Source: Pelagerythrobacter aerophilus
GTDB taxonomy: Bacteria; Pseudomonadota; Alphaproteobacteria; Sphingomonadales; Sphingomonadaceae
Length of the DNA: 64,000 nucleotides
Reading direction: 5' to 3'
Assembly: GCF_003581645.1 (NCBI RefSeq)
Contig: NZ_QXFK01000019.1
Span: 496,001 to 560,000, forward strand
The notes below the pieces were generated by a model. The model made no database searches, was not told where the DNA came from, and saw nothing but the letters and a program-made list of their open reading frames with translations. Positions 23,431 to 31,378 of this stretch are shown here, in pieces (the first letter of the stretch is position 1; each line of letters begins with the position of its first letter). The position numbers were made by a program, and so were the translations under genes.

Positions 23431-23970
23431 ATGAAGCGCTATCCGCCCCCTCCGCCGGCCGGCGAGTCGGCCCGCGAGCCGCGGCAGACCCGCCGCCGCA
23501 TCCCCGCTTTCCATCCCGTGCCCGTCGGCCCGCGCCGCGACGGCTGGGTGCCCGAACGACAGGCGGCCTTCATCGGCTTCCTCGCCCACACGCGCTCGGT
23601 TTGTGCCGCCGCGCGCGCCGTCGGCATGGGGCGGGAGAGCGCCTACCGCCTGCGCAAGCGCCCGGGCGCGGCGGGCTTCGCCGCGGCGTGGGACGCGGCG
23701 CTGGGAAAGTCACACCAGCCTGTGGACTTGGCTTCGGCGAAGTCCACAGGGCTGGATGCCGGCTACCGCGCCGAGGAAGGGTTGATCCAGGTCGTGATGG
23801 AGCACGGGCGCTATGCCGGAACATACTGGAAAGACGACAACAATGCGCTCCTCCAGCATCTCGCGCGGCTGGACCGGGCGGGCCGCTGGGCCTCCGATTC
23901 CGGCGCAAGGTTACACCGCGTAAAACCCGGCGGAGCGTCAACGCCGGGGCGACACCTTGCCCGCGCTTGA
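23431..23970 (+). CDS. Helix-turn-helix-like hypothetical protein carrying palindromic elements
   Basis: Protein of 179 residues. A Pro-rich N-terminus is followed by a likely helix-turn-helix segment (RQAAFIGFLAHTRSVCAAAR, VGMGRESAYRLRKRPGAAGF) and then EEGLIQVVMEHGRYAGTYWK. I recognise it as a type of small protein frequent in sphingomonads, with no assigned function. Two palindromes lie inside the reading frame: 23715-23755, encoding QPVDLASAKSTGLD, and 23905-23960, encoding the C-terminal tail. A DNA-binding role is inferred from the HTH-like segment only. Confidence 0.6.
   Translation: MKRYPPPPPAGESAREPRQTRRRIPAFHPVPVGPRRDGWVPERQAAFIGFLAHTRSVCAAARAVGMGRESAYRLRKRPGAAGFAAAWDAALGKSHQPVDLASAKSTGLDAGYRAEEGLIQVVMEHGRYAGTYWKDDNNALLQHLARLDRAGRWASDSGARLHRVKPGGASTPGRHLARA
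23715..23755. repeat. 41-bp near-perfect palindrome inside a coding sequence
   Basis: CCAGC-CTGTGGACTT, a 10-nt loop, then AAGTCCACAG-G-GCTGG: 15 paired bases with a single-base bulge. It lies within the 23431-23970 gene in frame. Confidence 0.75.
23905..23960. repeat. Nested palindromic element at the 3' end of the same gene
   Basis: Outer inverted ends GCAAGGT and ACCTTGC enclose a hairpin CCCGGCG/CGCCGGG with a 9-nt loop. The element covers the last codons before the stop at 23970. Confidence 0.6.
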
Positions 23971-24032
23971 TCGCACTGCCGCCGCCCCCATCTTGCAGGG
24001 GTATCAGGACTAGAGAGAGGACCGACCCGCCG

Positions 24033-24326
24033 ATGCGCACCGAAGCCGAAGTGGCCGCCATGTCATGCCCCGTCTGCCGCGTCCCGCTCGCGATGAGCGA
24101 CCGGCAGGGGATCGAGATCGATTATTGCCCGCAGTGCCGCGGCGTCTGGCTCGACCGCGGGGAGCTCGACAAGATCGTCGAACGCAGCGCGCCCCAGGCC
24201 GCCCCGCAGCGCCCCGCGCCCGACTACGCGCGCCACGGCGGGCAGGCGCACTCGGGCTACGGCCACGGTCATCACGGCAAGCCCTACAAGCGGCGCAAGA
24301 GCTGGCTCGAGGATATCTTCGACTGA
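24033..24326 (+). CDS. TFIIB-type zinc-ribbon protein
   Basis: Protein of 97 residues with one zinc ribbon: MSCPVCRVPL, then IDYCPQCRGVWLDRGEL, the hallmark of the zf-TFIIB family. The C-terminal half is low complexity with a His/Gly stretch (HSGYGHGHHGKPYKRR) and ends in SWLEDIFD, a common ending in the family. Function is unknown. Start at 24033 has AGAGAGG upstream at a slightly long spacing; an internal ATG at 24060 would begin directly at MSCPVC. Confidence 0.75.
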   Translation: MRTEAEVAAMSCPVCRVPLAMSDRQGIEIDYCPQCRGVWLDRGELDKIVERSAPQAAPQRPAPDYARHGGQAHSGYGHGHHGKPYKRRKSWLEDIFD

Positions 24327-24391
24327 GCCGAAGCGCGGGACGTGCGATTTGTCAGTGACCCGCGGCGGTGCTATTGGTTACAGGAGAAACT

Positions 24392-25330
24392 ATGGCCACG
24401 ATCGCACCCGAAGAACAGGACTTTACGGCTCTCCCCGAGATGCCGGCGGACGTCTTCACCGCCCCGCTGAAGAAGCCGGCGCACGTCGGCGACGATTGGC
24501 TGGAGCCGAAGCAGACCGACTACACCTCGGATGACGATGCGATCTGGAACGATCTCTTCGCCCGGCAGATGGCGGTCCTGCCCGGCCACGCGGCGAGCGC
24601 CTTCATGGAGGGGCTGGACAAGCTCGACCTCGGCCAGGGCGGCGTGCCCGAGTTCGCCCGGCTGTCGGAGGATCTCGGCAAGCTGACCGGCTGGAGCGTG
24701 GTGCCGGTGCCGATGCTGATCCCGGACCACGTGTTCTTCTGGCATCTCGCCAACCGCCGCTTCCCGGCAGGCAACTTCATCCGCACCCGCGAGACGTTCG
24801 ACTACATCCAGGAACCCGACGTGTTCCACGACGTCTTCGGCCACGTCCCGATGCTGACCGACCCGGTCTACGCCGACTACATGCAGGAATACGGCAAGGC
24901 CGGGTGGAAGGCGATGCGCTACAACCGGCTCAAGGCACTGGGCGCGCTCTACTGGTACACGGTGGAGTTCGGGCTGATGCTCGAACACGGCGAAGTGCGG
25001 GCCTACGGTGCGGGCATCCTCTCGGGGCCGACCGAGGTGGTCTTCGCGGTCGAGGGGAAGAGCCCCAACCGGATCATGCTCAACGTCGACCGGGTGATGC
25101 GCACCGACTACGTGATCAGCGACCTGCAGCCGACCTACTTCGTGATCGAGAGCTTCGAGGACCTCTACCGCCAGACGGTGGAACGCGACTTCGACCGCCT
25201 CTACCGCAACCTGCCGCCGGCTTTCACTTACGCGAACTCGGCCGTCATCGACGTCGACAACGTGATCCACCGCGGCACCCAGGAATACCTCCTGCGCGGT
25301 GGCCGCGGGAGCGGCGCTGCGCCGGTCTGA
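24392..25330 (+). CDS. phhA: Phenylalanine 4-monooxygenase
   Basis: Pterin- and iron-dependent hydroxylase converting phenylalanine to tyrosine, 312 residues. The iron ligands are His146 and His151 in EPDVFHDVFGHVP and Glu192 in YWYTVEFG; the pterin-site region is also intact. Bacterial members (about 260-300 residues) lack the mammalian regulatory domain, as here. CAGGAGAAAC gives a good ribosome site for the ATG at 24392. No pterin dehydratase or tyrosine catabolic gene is adjacent. A strong hairpin terminator follows. Confidence 0.93.
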   Translation: MATIAPEEQDFTALPEMPADVFTAPLKKPAHVGDDWLEPKQTDYTSDDDAIWNDLFARQMAVLPGHAASAFMEGLDKLDLGQGGVPEFARLSEDLGKLTGWSVVPVPMLIPDHVFFWHLANRRFPAGNFIRTRETFDYIQEPDVFHDVFGHVPMLTDPVYADYMQEYGKAGWKAMRYNRLKALGALYWYTVEFGLMLEHGEVRAYGAGILSGPTEVVFAVEGKSPNRIMLNVDRVMRTDYVISDLQPTYFVIESFEDLYRQTVERDFDRLYRNLPPAFTYANSAVIDVDNVIHRGTQEYLLRGGRGSGAAPV

Positions 25331-25346
25331 GCGGCGGCAAAAGAAA

Positions 25347-25374
25347 AGCCGGCCCGGGCTGACCCGGACCGGCT
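25347..25374. terminator. Terminator hairpin after phhA
   Basis: AGCCGG-C-CCGGG / CCCGG-A-CCGGCT, 11 base pairs with one mismatch and a 4-nt loop, between convergent phhA and the small lipoprotein gene. The A-rich left flank would give a T-run for the minus-strand gene. Confidence 0.7.
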
Positions 25375-25399
25375 CTCCTGAATTCGAGAAGCGAAGAGC

Positions 25400-25681
25400 T
25401 TACTCGGCCGGCGGGGTCGCAGCAGCGTCGCCCTCGGCAGCGGCTTCGGCCTGGTCTTCCATCGCGTCCGCCTGATCTTCGGCCGCGTCGGTCATCGCAT
25501 CGGCTTCGGCGTCGGTGATCTGGCCGGTGTCTTCCATCGCTTCGGCCTGCTCGTTCACCATCTCGGCGTTCTGCTCGCCGGCGTCCTCGGCCGCGTTCTC
25601 CTGCGCGCTATCGCAGGCAGCGAGGCTGAGGCCCATTGCGGCAACCGAAGCAACCATCGCGCTCTTGAAAATGCTCTTCAT
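25400..25681 (-). CDS. Small acidic lipoprotein
   Basis: A 93-residue protein with a lipoprotein signal (SAMVASVAAMGLSLAAC). The mature part is extremely acidic and made of Ala/Glu/Asp/Met/Gln repeats (EAMEDTGQITDAEADAMTDA, EDQADAMEDQ), probably a long helix or disordered. No known domain. Such short, abundant acidic lipoproteins are common in the sphingomonad envelope; function unknown. Confidence 0.7.
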   Translation of the reverse strand: MKSIFKSAMVASVAAMGLSLAACDSAQENAAEDAGEQNAEMVNEQAEAMEDTGQITDAEADAMTDAAEDQADAMEDQAEAAAEGDAAATPPAE

Positions 25682-25750
25682 CTCAGTCTTTCCCCTTTGT
25701 TGTTGGGTGGGCCGACCTGTACACGCATGTCGACCCGGCGTGAATAGCGT

Positions 25751-26014
25751 TTACCTTTGGTGCTCGTCGAACCGGTTTCGAAACAGGGCCAGGGCACCGA
25801 TGAGGACCAGCGCACCGCCGGCAGCGATCGGGATCGAGATCCCGCTGATGCCGGAAAGTATCGATCCGCGATTGCCGATCACCCCGCTGATGACGGCCCC
25901 GACCGTGCCCGCGGCCACGTTGGCCATGATCCCCCGCCCGTCTTCCACGCGCAGCACGATCGCCGCGAGCCAGCCCAGAACCGCGCCACCCGCAAGAAAG
26001 AAAATCAAACCCAT
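25751..26014 (-). CDS. GlsB/YeaQ/YmgE family membrane protein
   Basis: An 87-residue, three-helix inner-membrane protein with the family pattern MGLIFFLAGGAVLGWLAAIV, VAAGTVGAVISGVIGN and a third helix AAGGALVLIGALALF. Family members are stress-induced small membrane proteins of unclear function, sometimes named transglycosylase-associated. An EcfG-like promoter lies 35 nt before the start, in keeping with stress induction. Confidence 0.85.
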   Translation of the reverse strand: MGLIFFLAGGAVLGWLAAIVLRVEDGRGIMANVAAGTVGAVISGVIGNRGSILSGISGISIPIAAGGALVLIGALALFRNRFDEHQR

Positions 26015-26048
26015 CGTGTTATCGTCTGCGAACCATCCTGCCCGATAC

Positions 26049-26074
26049 AACCCGGCGTCGCCGCGAAACGTTCC
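26049..26074 (-). promoter_or_regulatory. EcfG-like promoter for the GlsB-family gene
   Basis: Minus-strand GGAAC, 17 nt, GGTT; the -35 is exact and the -10 keeps the GTT core. It is placed 35 nt before the ATG at 26014. Confidence 0.55.
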
Positions 26075-26130
26075 GATGCTTGCGGCCAGCCGAGCAGGAT
26101 AGTTGCACCCGGGCAACGATCCGGAATGGA

Positions 26131-26940
26131 TCAGCCCGCGGCGAGCCAGACGATCGCGCCCGCACCGAGTACGATGCGGTACCAGGCGAACGGCGCGAAG
26201 CCGTGGCGGCTGACGTAGGCGACGAAGGCCCGGATGACCACGAGCGCGACGAGGAACGCCGCGAGGAAGCCGAGCGCGATCTCCCCCCAGCCGACCGTCG
26301 CCTCGCCCGCCAGCAGCGCCGGCTCGTCGAGGATCTTGACCGTCGCGGCGCCCAGCATCGTCGGAACCGCGAGGAAGAACGAGAATTCGGCCGCGGTCTT
26401 GCGCCCCACGCCCATGGCCAGCGCGCCGAGGATGGTTGCCGCCGAACGGCTCGTGCCGGGGATCATCGCCAGGCACTGGGCGAAGCCGACCGCGATCGCC
26501 GTCTTCCACGACAGCCCGGCCACGCCGACGTCCTCACGCACCGGGATCGTCCTCTCGAGCGCGAGGATCGCGATGCCGCCGATCACCAGGGCCACGGCCA
26601 CCACCATCGGCGTGCCGAGCATGACGTCGATCGCATCCTTCGCGAGCAGTCCGATCACCGCTGCGGGCAGAAAGCCGAGCAGGATGTTGCGCGCGAACCG
26701 AAGGGCTTCCGGTTCGAGGCGGAGAAGGCCCATGCCCATCGTCCAGAACGTCTTCCAGTATGTCACCACGACCGCGAGGATCGCACCGAGCTGGATAACG
26801 ATGTTGAACTGCCGCCACTGCGCCGGATCGTAGCCGAAGAAGGCCTGCGCGAGGATCAGGTGGCCGGTCGAGGAGACGGGGAGGAACTCGGTCAGCCCTT
26901 CGAGGATGCCGAGCAGGATTGCGGTAAGGGTGAGGCTCAT
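26131..26940 (-). CDS. uppP: Undecaprenyl-diphosphatase
   Basis: Integral membrane phosphatase (BacA/UppP family) that recycles undecaprenyl diphosphate to the monophosphate carrier for peptidoglycan and O-antigen synthesis. The 269-residue protein contains both catalytic motifs, LEGLTEFLPVSSTGH near residues 13-27 and PGTSRSAAT near 170, and about eight helices. Overproduction of the family gives bacitracin resistance. No operon partner; it lies between the GlsB-family gene and the M13 peptidase. Confidence 0.94.
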   Translation of the reverse strand: MSLTLTAILLGILEGLTEFLPVSSTGHLILAQAFFGYDPAQWRQFNIVIQLGAILAVVVTYWKTFWTMGMGLLRLEPEALRFARNILLGFLPAAVIGLLAKDAIDVMLGTPMVVAVALVIGGIAILALERTIPVREDVGVAGLSWKTAIAVGFAQCLAMIPGTSRSAATILGALAMGVGRKTAAEFSFFLAVPTMLGAATVKILDEPALLAGEATVGWGEIALGFLAAFLVALVVIRAFVAYVSRHGFAPFAWYRIVLGAGAIVWLAAG

Positions 26941-27003
26941 TGCCTGCGGGTCATGGCGATGGCGCGCGGCGTGTCAAACGCAAATCGGTCGCCGCCCATA
27001 AAA

Positions 27004-27034
27004 ATTGCCCCCGGCCGCTCGGGCCGAGGGCAAT
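27004..27034. terminator. Terminator hairpin after the M13 peptidase gene
   Basis: ATTGCCC-CC-GGCC / GGCC-GA-GGGCAAT with a short loop; the plus-strand AAAA before it becomes a T-run for the minus-strand transcript. It lies 24 bp after the M13 peptidase stop. Confidence 0.7.
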
Positions 27035-27057
27035 CCTTGGTGATGGCAAGGGTGCCC

Positions 27058-29208
27058 TTACCAGATATGCACGCGCTGCTCCGGCGGCAGGTAGAGTGCG
27101 TCGTCGGGCGTCACGTTGAACGCCTTGTACCAGGCATCCATCTGCCGCACCGCGCCGTTGGTGCGGAACTGCTCGGGGCTGTGCGGATCGGTGCGCAGCC
27201 GCTGACGCGCGGCGTCCTCGCGCTGCTGCGAGCGCCAGACCTGCGCCCAGGCGAGGAAGAAGCGCTGGTCGCCGGTCAGACCATCGATCACCGGCGCTTC
27301 CTTGCCGTTCAGCGAGAGCTTGTAGGCGCGGTAGGCGAGGCTGAGCCCGCCGACGTCGCCGATGTTCTCGCCCAGCGTCAGGCGCCCGTTGACGCAGGTC
27401 GTGCCGTCGTCGAGCGGGCAAAACGCGCTGTACTGCTCGACCAGCGCGTCGGTGCGCTTGTCGAACGCCGCGCGGTCGGCGTCGGTCCACCAGTTGCGCA
27501 GCATGCCGGTGCCGTCGGACTTGGAGCCCTGGTCGTCGAACCCGTGGCCCATCTCGTGCCCGATGACCGCGCCGATGCCGCCGTAGTTGACCGCCGGATC
27601 GGCCGAGAGGCCGTAGAACGGCTGCTGCAGGATCGCGGCGGGGAATACGATCTCGTTCTTGGTCGAGTTGTAGTAGGCGTTGACCGTCTGCGGCAGCATG
27701 CCCCACTCGGTGCGGTCGATCGGCCCGCCGAGCTTGGAGAGCATGTCCTTCCACTGCCATTCGGCCGCGGCGATGCGGTTGGCGAGCGGCGTGCCGGCGT
27801 CGATCGCGAGGCCCGGATAAGTCTCCAGGTTGTCGCGGTAGCCGATCTTGGGATCGAAGCTGTCGAGCTTGGCGACGGCTTCCCGCTTGGTCGCCGCGCT
27901 CATCCAGTCGTTCTCTTCGATGCTGATCGCCAGCGCCTTGCGCAGGTTGACGACCAGATCTTCCATCGCCGCCTTGTTCTCCGGCGGGAAATAGCGCTCG
28001 ACGTAAGAAGCGCCGACCAGCTCGCCGAGCAGGCCCTCGGTCTCCGCCGTCGCCCGCTTCCAGCGCGCGCGCTGCTCGGGCGTGCCGGTCAGCGTCTTGC
28101 CGTAGAAGGCGAAGTCCGCCTGGTCGATCGCGCTCGGCAGAACCGCGGCGTTGCTGGCGAGGAATTCCTTGACCGTCCACGCCTGCAGCACGTTAACCGG
28201 TGTCTTCGCCAAGAGCGCGAGCATCGCCGGCGTGCCGCCGCCGATCTTGGCGAGCGTATCCTCGGTCAAGCCGAGCGCAGCCGCTTCCTGGTCGGTCGGC
28301 GGCAGGTCGTAGACGACGAAGCGGTCGGTCTCGCCGAAACCGCTCGCATCGAGCATCGCGTTGAGCGGGAAGCCGCCCGCCAGATCGCCGAGCTCGGCAG
28401 GGGTCACGGCGTTGTAAGTCAGGTCGCGGTTGCGGCGCGTGGCGCGGTCCCAGGCGATGTTGTGCGCGATCGCGTCTTCGAGCGCATAGACCTGCTGCGC
28501 GGTCGCGGCGGGGTCTGCGTACCCGGCCTGCTGGAACAGGAAGGCGAGATATTCGCGGTACTTGGCCTGGATATCGCGGCCCTTCTCGGTCTCGTCGAGA
28601 TAGTAATCGCGGTCGGGAAGGCCGAGGCCACCTGACGCCACGTAGACCGAATAGCGGGTCGGCTCCTTCGCATCGACTGTCACGAACCCGCCTACGGGCG
28701 AGGAATAGCCGGGCGTGCCCCACAACGTGGCGAGCTCGGCGAGTGTCTTCGCGCCTTGGATACGATCGAGATAGGGCTTGGCCGGAGCGAGACCCGCGGC
28801 ATCGATCGCGGCGGTATCGAGGAAGGCGTTGTAGGCGTCGACGATGCGCTTCTCGTCGGCCGAGAGGCTTGCCGGATCCTTCGCCACCAGTTCGTCGACC
28901 AAAGTCTTCACGTCGCTGGTCGATTTCTCGCGCAGCAGGTTGAACGCGCCGAAACGCGAGAACTCGGGCGGCAGCGGATTGGCTTCGAGCCACTTCTCGT
29001 TGGCGTAAGCGAAGAAGTCGTCGCCCGGATCGATGGTCTTGTCGAGATAGGCCGGATCGAAGCCCCATTCGCCGAAGCTCATCGTCGGCAGCGGGGTTTC
29101 CTCGGCCTTGGCGGCGGGCGCCGCGGCGTCGGCATCCTGCGCCAGCGCCGGAACGGCAAGAGTCAGGGCGAGAGCGCTGGCCCCCGCGGCAAGCATGGTG
29201 CGGATCAT
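27058..29208 (-). CDS. M13 family zinc metallopeptidase (neprilysin/PepO type)
   Basis: Exported oligopeptidase of 716 residues. A signal peptide (MLAAGASALALTLAVPALA) precedes the typical N-terminal domain (DDFFAYANEKWLEANPLPPE). The zinc motif is IGHEMGHGFDDQG near residue 551, with the third ligand in LGENIGDVGG about 60 residues later. The C-terminus ends in the family tail PPEQRVHIW. The lipid anchor of some relatives is absent. It probably trims small peptides in the periplasm. Single-gene unit with its own terminator. Confidence 0.92.
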   Translation of the reverse strand: MIRTMLAAGASALALTLAVPALAQDADAAAPAAKAEETPLPTMSFGEWGFDPAYLDKTIDPGDDFFAYANEKWLEANPLPPEFSRFGAFNLLREKSTSDVKTLVDELVAKDPASLSADEKRIVDAYNAFLDTAAIDAAGLAPAKPYLDRIQGAKTLAELATLWGTPGYSSPVGGFVTVDAKEPTRYSVYVASGGLGLPDRDYYLDETEKGRDIQAKYREYLAFLFQQAGYADPAATAQQVYALEDAIAHNIAWDRATRRNRDLTYNAVTPAELGDLAGGFPLNAMLDASGFGETDRFVVYDLPPTDQEAAALGLTEDTLAKIGGGTPAMLALLAKTPVNVLQAWTVKEFLASNAAVLPSAIDQADFAFYGKTLTGTPEQRARWKRATAETEGLLGELVGASYVERYFPPENKAAMEDLVVNLRKALAISIEENDWMSAATKREAVAKLDSFDPKIGYRDNLETYPGLAIDAGTPLANRIAAAEWQWKDMLSKLGGPIDRTEWGMLPQTVNAYYNSTKNEIVFPAAILQQPFYGLSADPAVNYGGIGAVIGHEMGHGFDDQGSKSDGTGMLRNWWTDADRAAFDKRTDALVEQYSAFCPLDDGTTCVNGRLTLGENIGDVGGLSLAYRAYKLSLNGKEAPVIDGLTGDQRFFLAWAQVWRSQQREDAARQRLRTDPHSPEQFRTNGAVRQMDAWYKAFNVTPDDALYLPPEQRVHIW

Positions 29209-29367
29209 GTGGAATTCTCCCGGAAATTTCAGTCAGCCCCAAGGATGCAGAGATCCTCTGGCGTCAGCATAGGTGACGGCACGTGTGCTGCGTCGCCGTT
29301 CGTCGGTTTCAGTCGCAACTTCATAGATTGTCGCGCCTGTGTCTCGGCTGAACGCGTCGATCCGGCT

Positions 29368-31212
29368 TCAGGCGGCTTCGCCGGGGGCGAACTGGAGCGC
29401 AGCGAGTCGGCTGTAGAGCCCGCCCGCCTCGGTCAGTTCGGCATGCGTGCCCTGCTCCACGATCCGCCCCTCGTCCATCACCACGATCCGGTCGGCCGCG
29501 CGGACGGTGGCGAGGCGGTGCGCGATCACCAGCGTCGTGCGCTCCGCCATCAGCCGGTCGAGCGCCTGCTGGACGAGCCGCTCGCTTTCCGCATCGAGCG
29601 CGCTGGTCGCCTCGTCGAGCAGCAGGATCGGCGCGTCGCGCAGCAACGCTCGGGCGATGGCGAGGCGCTGCTGCTGTCCGCCGGACAGCCGCGTGCCGCT
29701 CTCGCCCAGATAGGTATCGAGACCCTCGGGAAGCTCGCGCAGGAAGCGTTCGGCATTGGCCGCGCGCGCTGCCTCCCAGATGTCTTCGTCGCTCGCGTCC
29801 CAGGCGCCGTAACGCAGGTTGTCGCGCGCGTTGGCGGAGAACAGCACCCCGTCCTGCGGGACGAGGGCGATGCGCTTGCGGATCTCCGCCGGATCGGCGC
29901 TGGTGAGCGGGATCCCGTCGAGCCGGATCGTGCCGGCCTGCGGATCGTAGAACCGCTCGGCAAGCTGGAACACGGTCGACTTGCCCGCGCCCGACGGGCC
30001 GACCAGCGCGACTGTCTCTCCCGGCTCGATTTCGAGCGAGAACTCCTTGAGCGCTGCGCTTTCGAGCCGCGTCGGGTAACGGAAGGAGACACCGCGGAAC
30101 GAGAGGCTGCCGCGCGGCGGCTCGGGCAATGCCAGGGGGCGTGCGGGCGGGGCGATCGTGGGTCTTTCCTGAAGCAGTTCCTCCAGCCGGCTGGCGGCGC
30201 CGGCGCCGCGCAACAGATCACCGTAGACCTCGGTCAGCGCCCCGAACGCCCCCGCGACGAGCCCGCCGGTGAGCACGAACGCGGCGATCGTGCCGCCACT
30301 GATCTCGCCGGTGGAGACAGCGATCGCGCCGCGCCACATGACCATGGTGATCCCGCCGAACACCAGCAGGATCACGATCGAGGTCATCGCCGCACGCAAC
30401 GCGATGCGCCGCCGCGCGGTGGCGAACGTGCGCTCGACCGCCTGCGCGAAGCGGCTGCCCTCGCGCGCCTCCTGGTTGAACGCCTGGACGATCTTCATCG
30501 CCGCGAGCACTTCGGTCACCATCGCGCCGACATCGGCCACCCGGTCCTGGCTCGACCGCGAGACCACGCGGATACGGCGGCCGAAGTACATGATCGGCGC
30601 GATCACCAGCGGGATGCCCACGAGCAGCCCCACGGTCAGCGTCGGGGCGAGGTAGAGCAGGATCGCGGTTCCGCCGAGGGCGGTCAGCAGGTTGCGCAGG
30701 GCAACCGAGACGGTGGTGCCGACGACCTGCTCGATCAGCGCGGTGTCCGAGGTCATCCGACTGGAGATTTCCTTCGGGCTGTTCGCCTCGTAGAAGCCGG
30801 GCGCAAGGCGCAGGAGGTTCGCCTGGACCTTGAGGCGGATGTCGGCGACCACGCGCTCCCCCAGCCAGCTGACGAAATAGAACCGCGCCGCCGTGCCGAT
30901 CGCCAGTACGACCACGATCATCAGCAGGTACTCGAATGCGTTGGCGATCTCCGCCAGGCTCGCGCCGCCGCCGAACGCGCGATCGATGATGACCTTGAAC
31001 CGCCAGGGAATCGCGAGCGTCGCCGCGGCGGTCGTGAACAGTGCGGCTAGCGCGAGCGCGACGCGACCCGGATACTTGGCCGCCTCGCGGAAGATCATCG
31101 TCAGCGGGCCGAGCGTGCGCGCGGGCTTCGCCTCGCCCTCGATGGCCGAGCTGCGGCGGAAGAGGCCGCGGCGCGCGGGGCGCGCTTCGGGTTGTGGGGT
31201 GTCCGCGTCCAT
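29368..31212 (-). CDS. ABC exporter, fused permease and ATPase (MsbA-like)
   Basis: Half-transporter of 614 residues. An N-terminal six-helix export domain begins near residue 50 and ends near 340. The ATPase domain follows with VGPSGAGKST, the signature TRLSGGQQQR, ILLLDEATSALD and an H-loop IAHRLATV. The family includes lipid A flippases and multidrug exporters; the substrate cannot be assigned. Start at 31212 (MDADTPQPE) is preferred to one 12 codons upstream. It is divergent from phaZ, with a 166-bp shared control region. Confidence 0.88.
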   Translation of the reverse strand: MDADTPQPEARPARRGLFRRSSAIEGEAKPARTLGPLTMIFREAAKYPGRVALALAALFTTAAATLAIPWRFKVIIDRAFGGGASLAEIANAFEYLLMIVVVLAIGTAARFYFVSWLGERVVADIRLKVQANLLRLAPGFYEANSPKEISSRMTSDTALIEQVVGTTVSVALRNLLTALGGTAILLYLAPTLTVGLLVGIPLVIAPIMYFGRRIRVVSRSSQDRVADVGAMVTEVLAAMKIVQAFNQEAREGSRFAQAVERTFATARRRIALRAAMTSIVILLVFGGITMVMWRGAIAVSTGEISGGTIAAFVLTGGLVAGAFGALTEVYGDLLRGAGAASRLEELLQERPTIAPPARPLALPEPPRGSLSFRGVSFRYPTRLESAALKEFSLEIEPGETVALVGPSGAGKSTVFQLAERFYDPQAGTIRLDGIPLTSADPAEIRKRIALVPQDGVLFSANARDNLRYGAWDASDEDIWEAARAANAERFLRELPEGLDTYLGESGTRLSGGQQQRLAIARALLRDAPILLLDEATSALDAESERLVQQALDRLMAERTTLVIAHRLATVRAADRIVVMDEGRIVEQGTHAELTEAGGLYSRLAALQFAPGEAA

Positions 31213-31275
31213 GCGGGGCAGGTAGCGATGCGGCGCGGCAAAATCCACTTATCCGGCGCGCATCGGGCACGAAAC

Positions 31276-31327
31276 TGCAAATGATGCGTTGCACAATGCC
31301 ACACGACCCGTCACTGTGCAGTGCACA
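31276..31327 (+). promoter_or_regulatory. TGC/GCA-rich palindromes upstream of phaZ (candidate PhaR site)
   Basis: The region before phaZ holds repeated TGC and GCA words (CTGCAAATGATGCGTTGCAC, TTGCACAATGC) and a perfect dyad TGTGCA-G-TGCACA at 31315-31327. Alphaproteobacterial PhaR, which senses PHB, binds TGC/GCA-type repeats, so this is a plausible operator. Assignment is inferred. Confidence 0.45.
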
Positions 31328-31378
31328 AATCCACGACGGCAGGCGTCCGCACCGGACGCTCGGCAAGGGAAACGCGAC

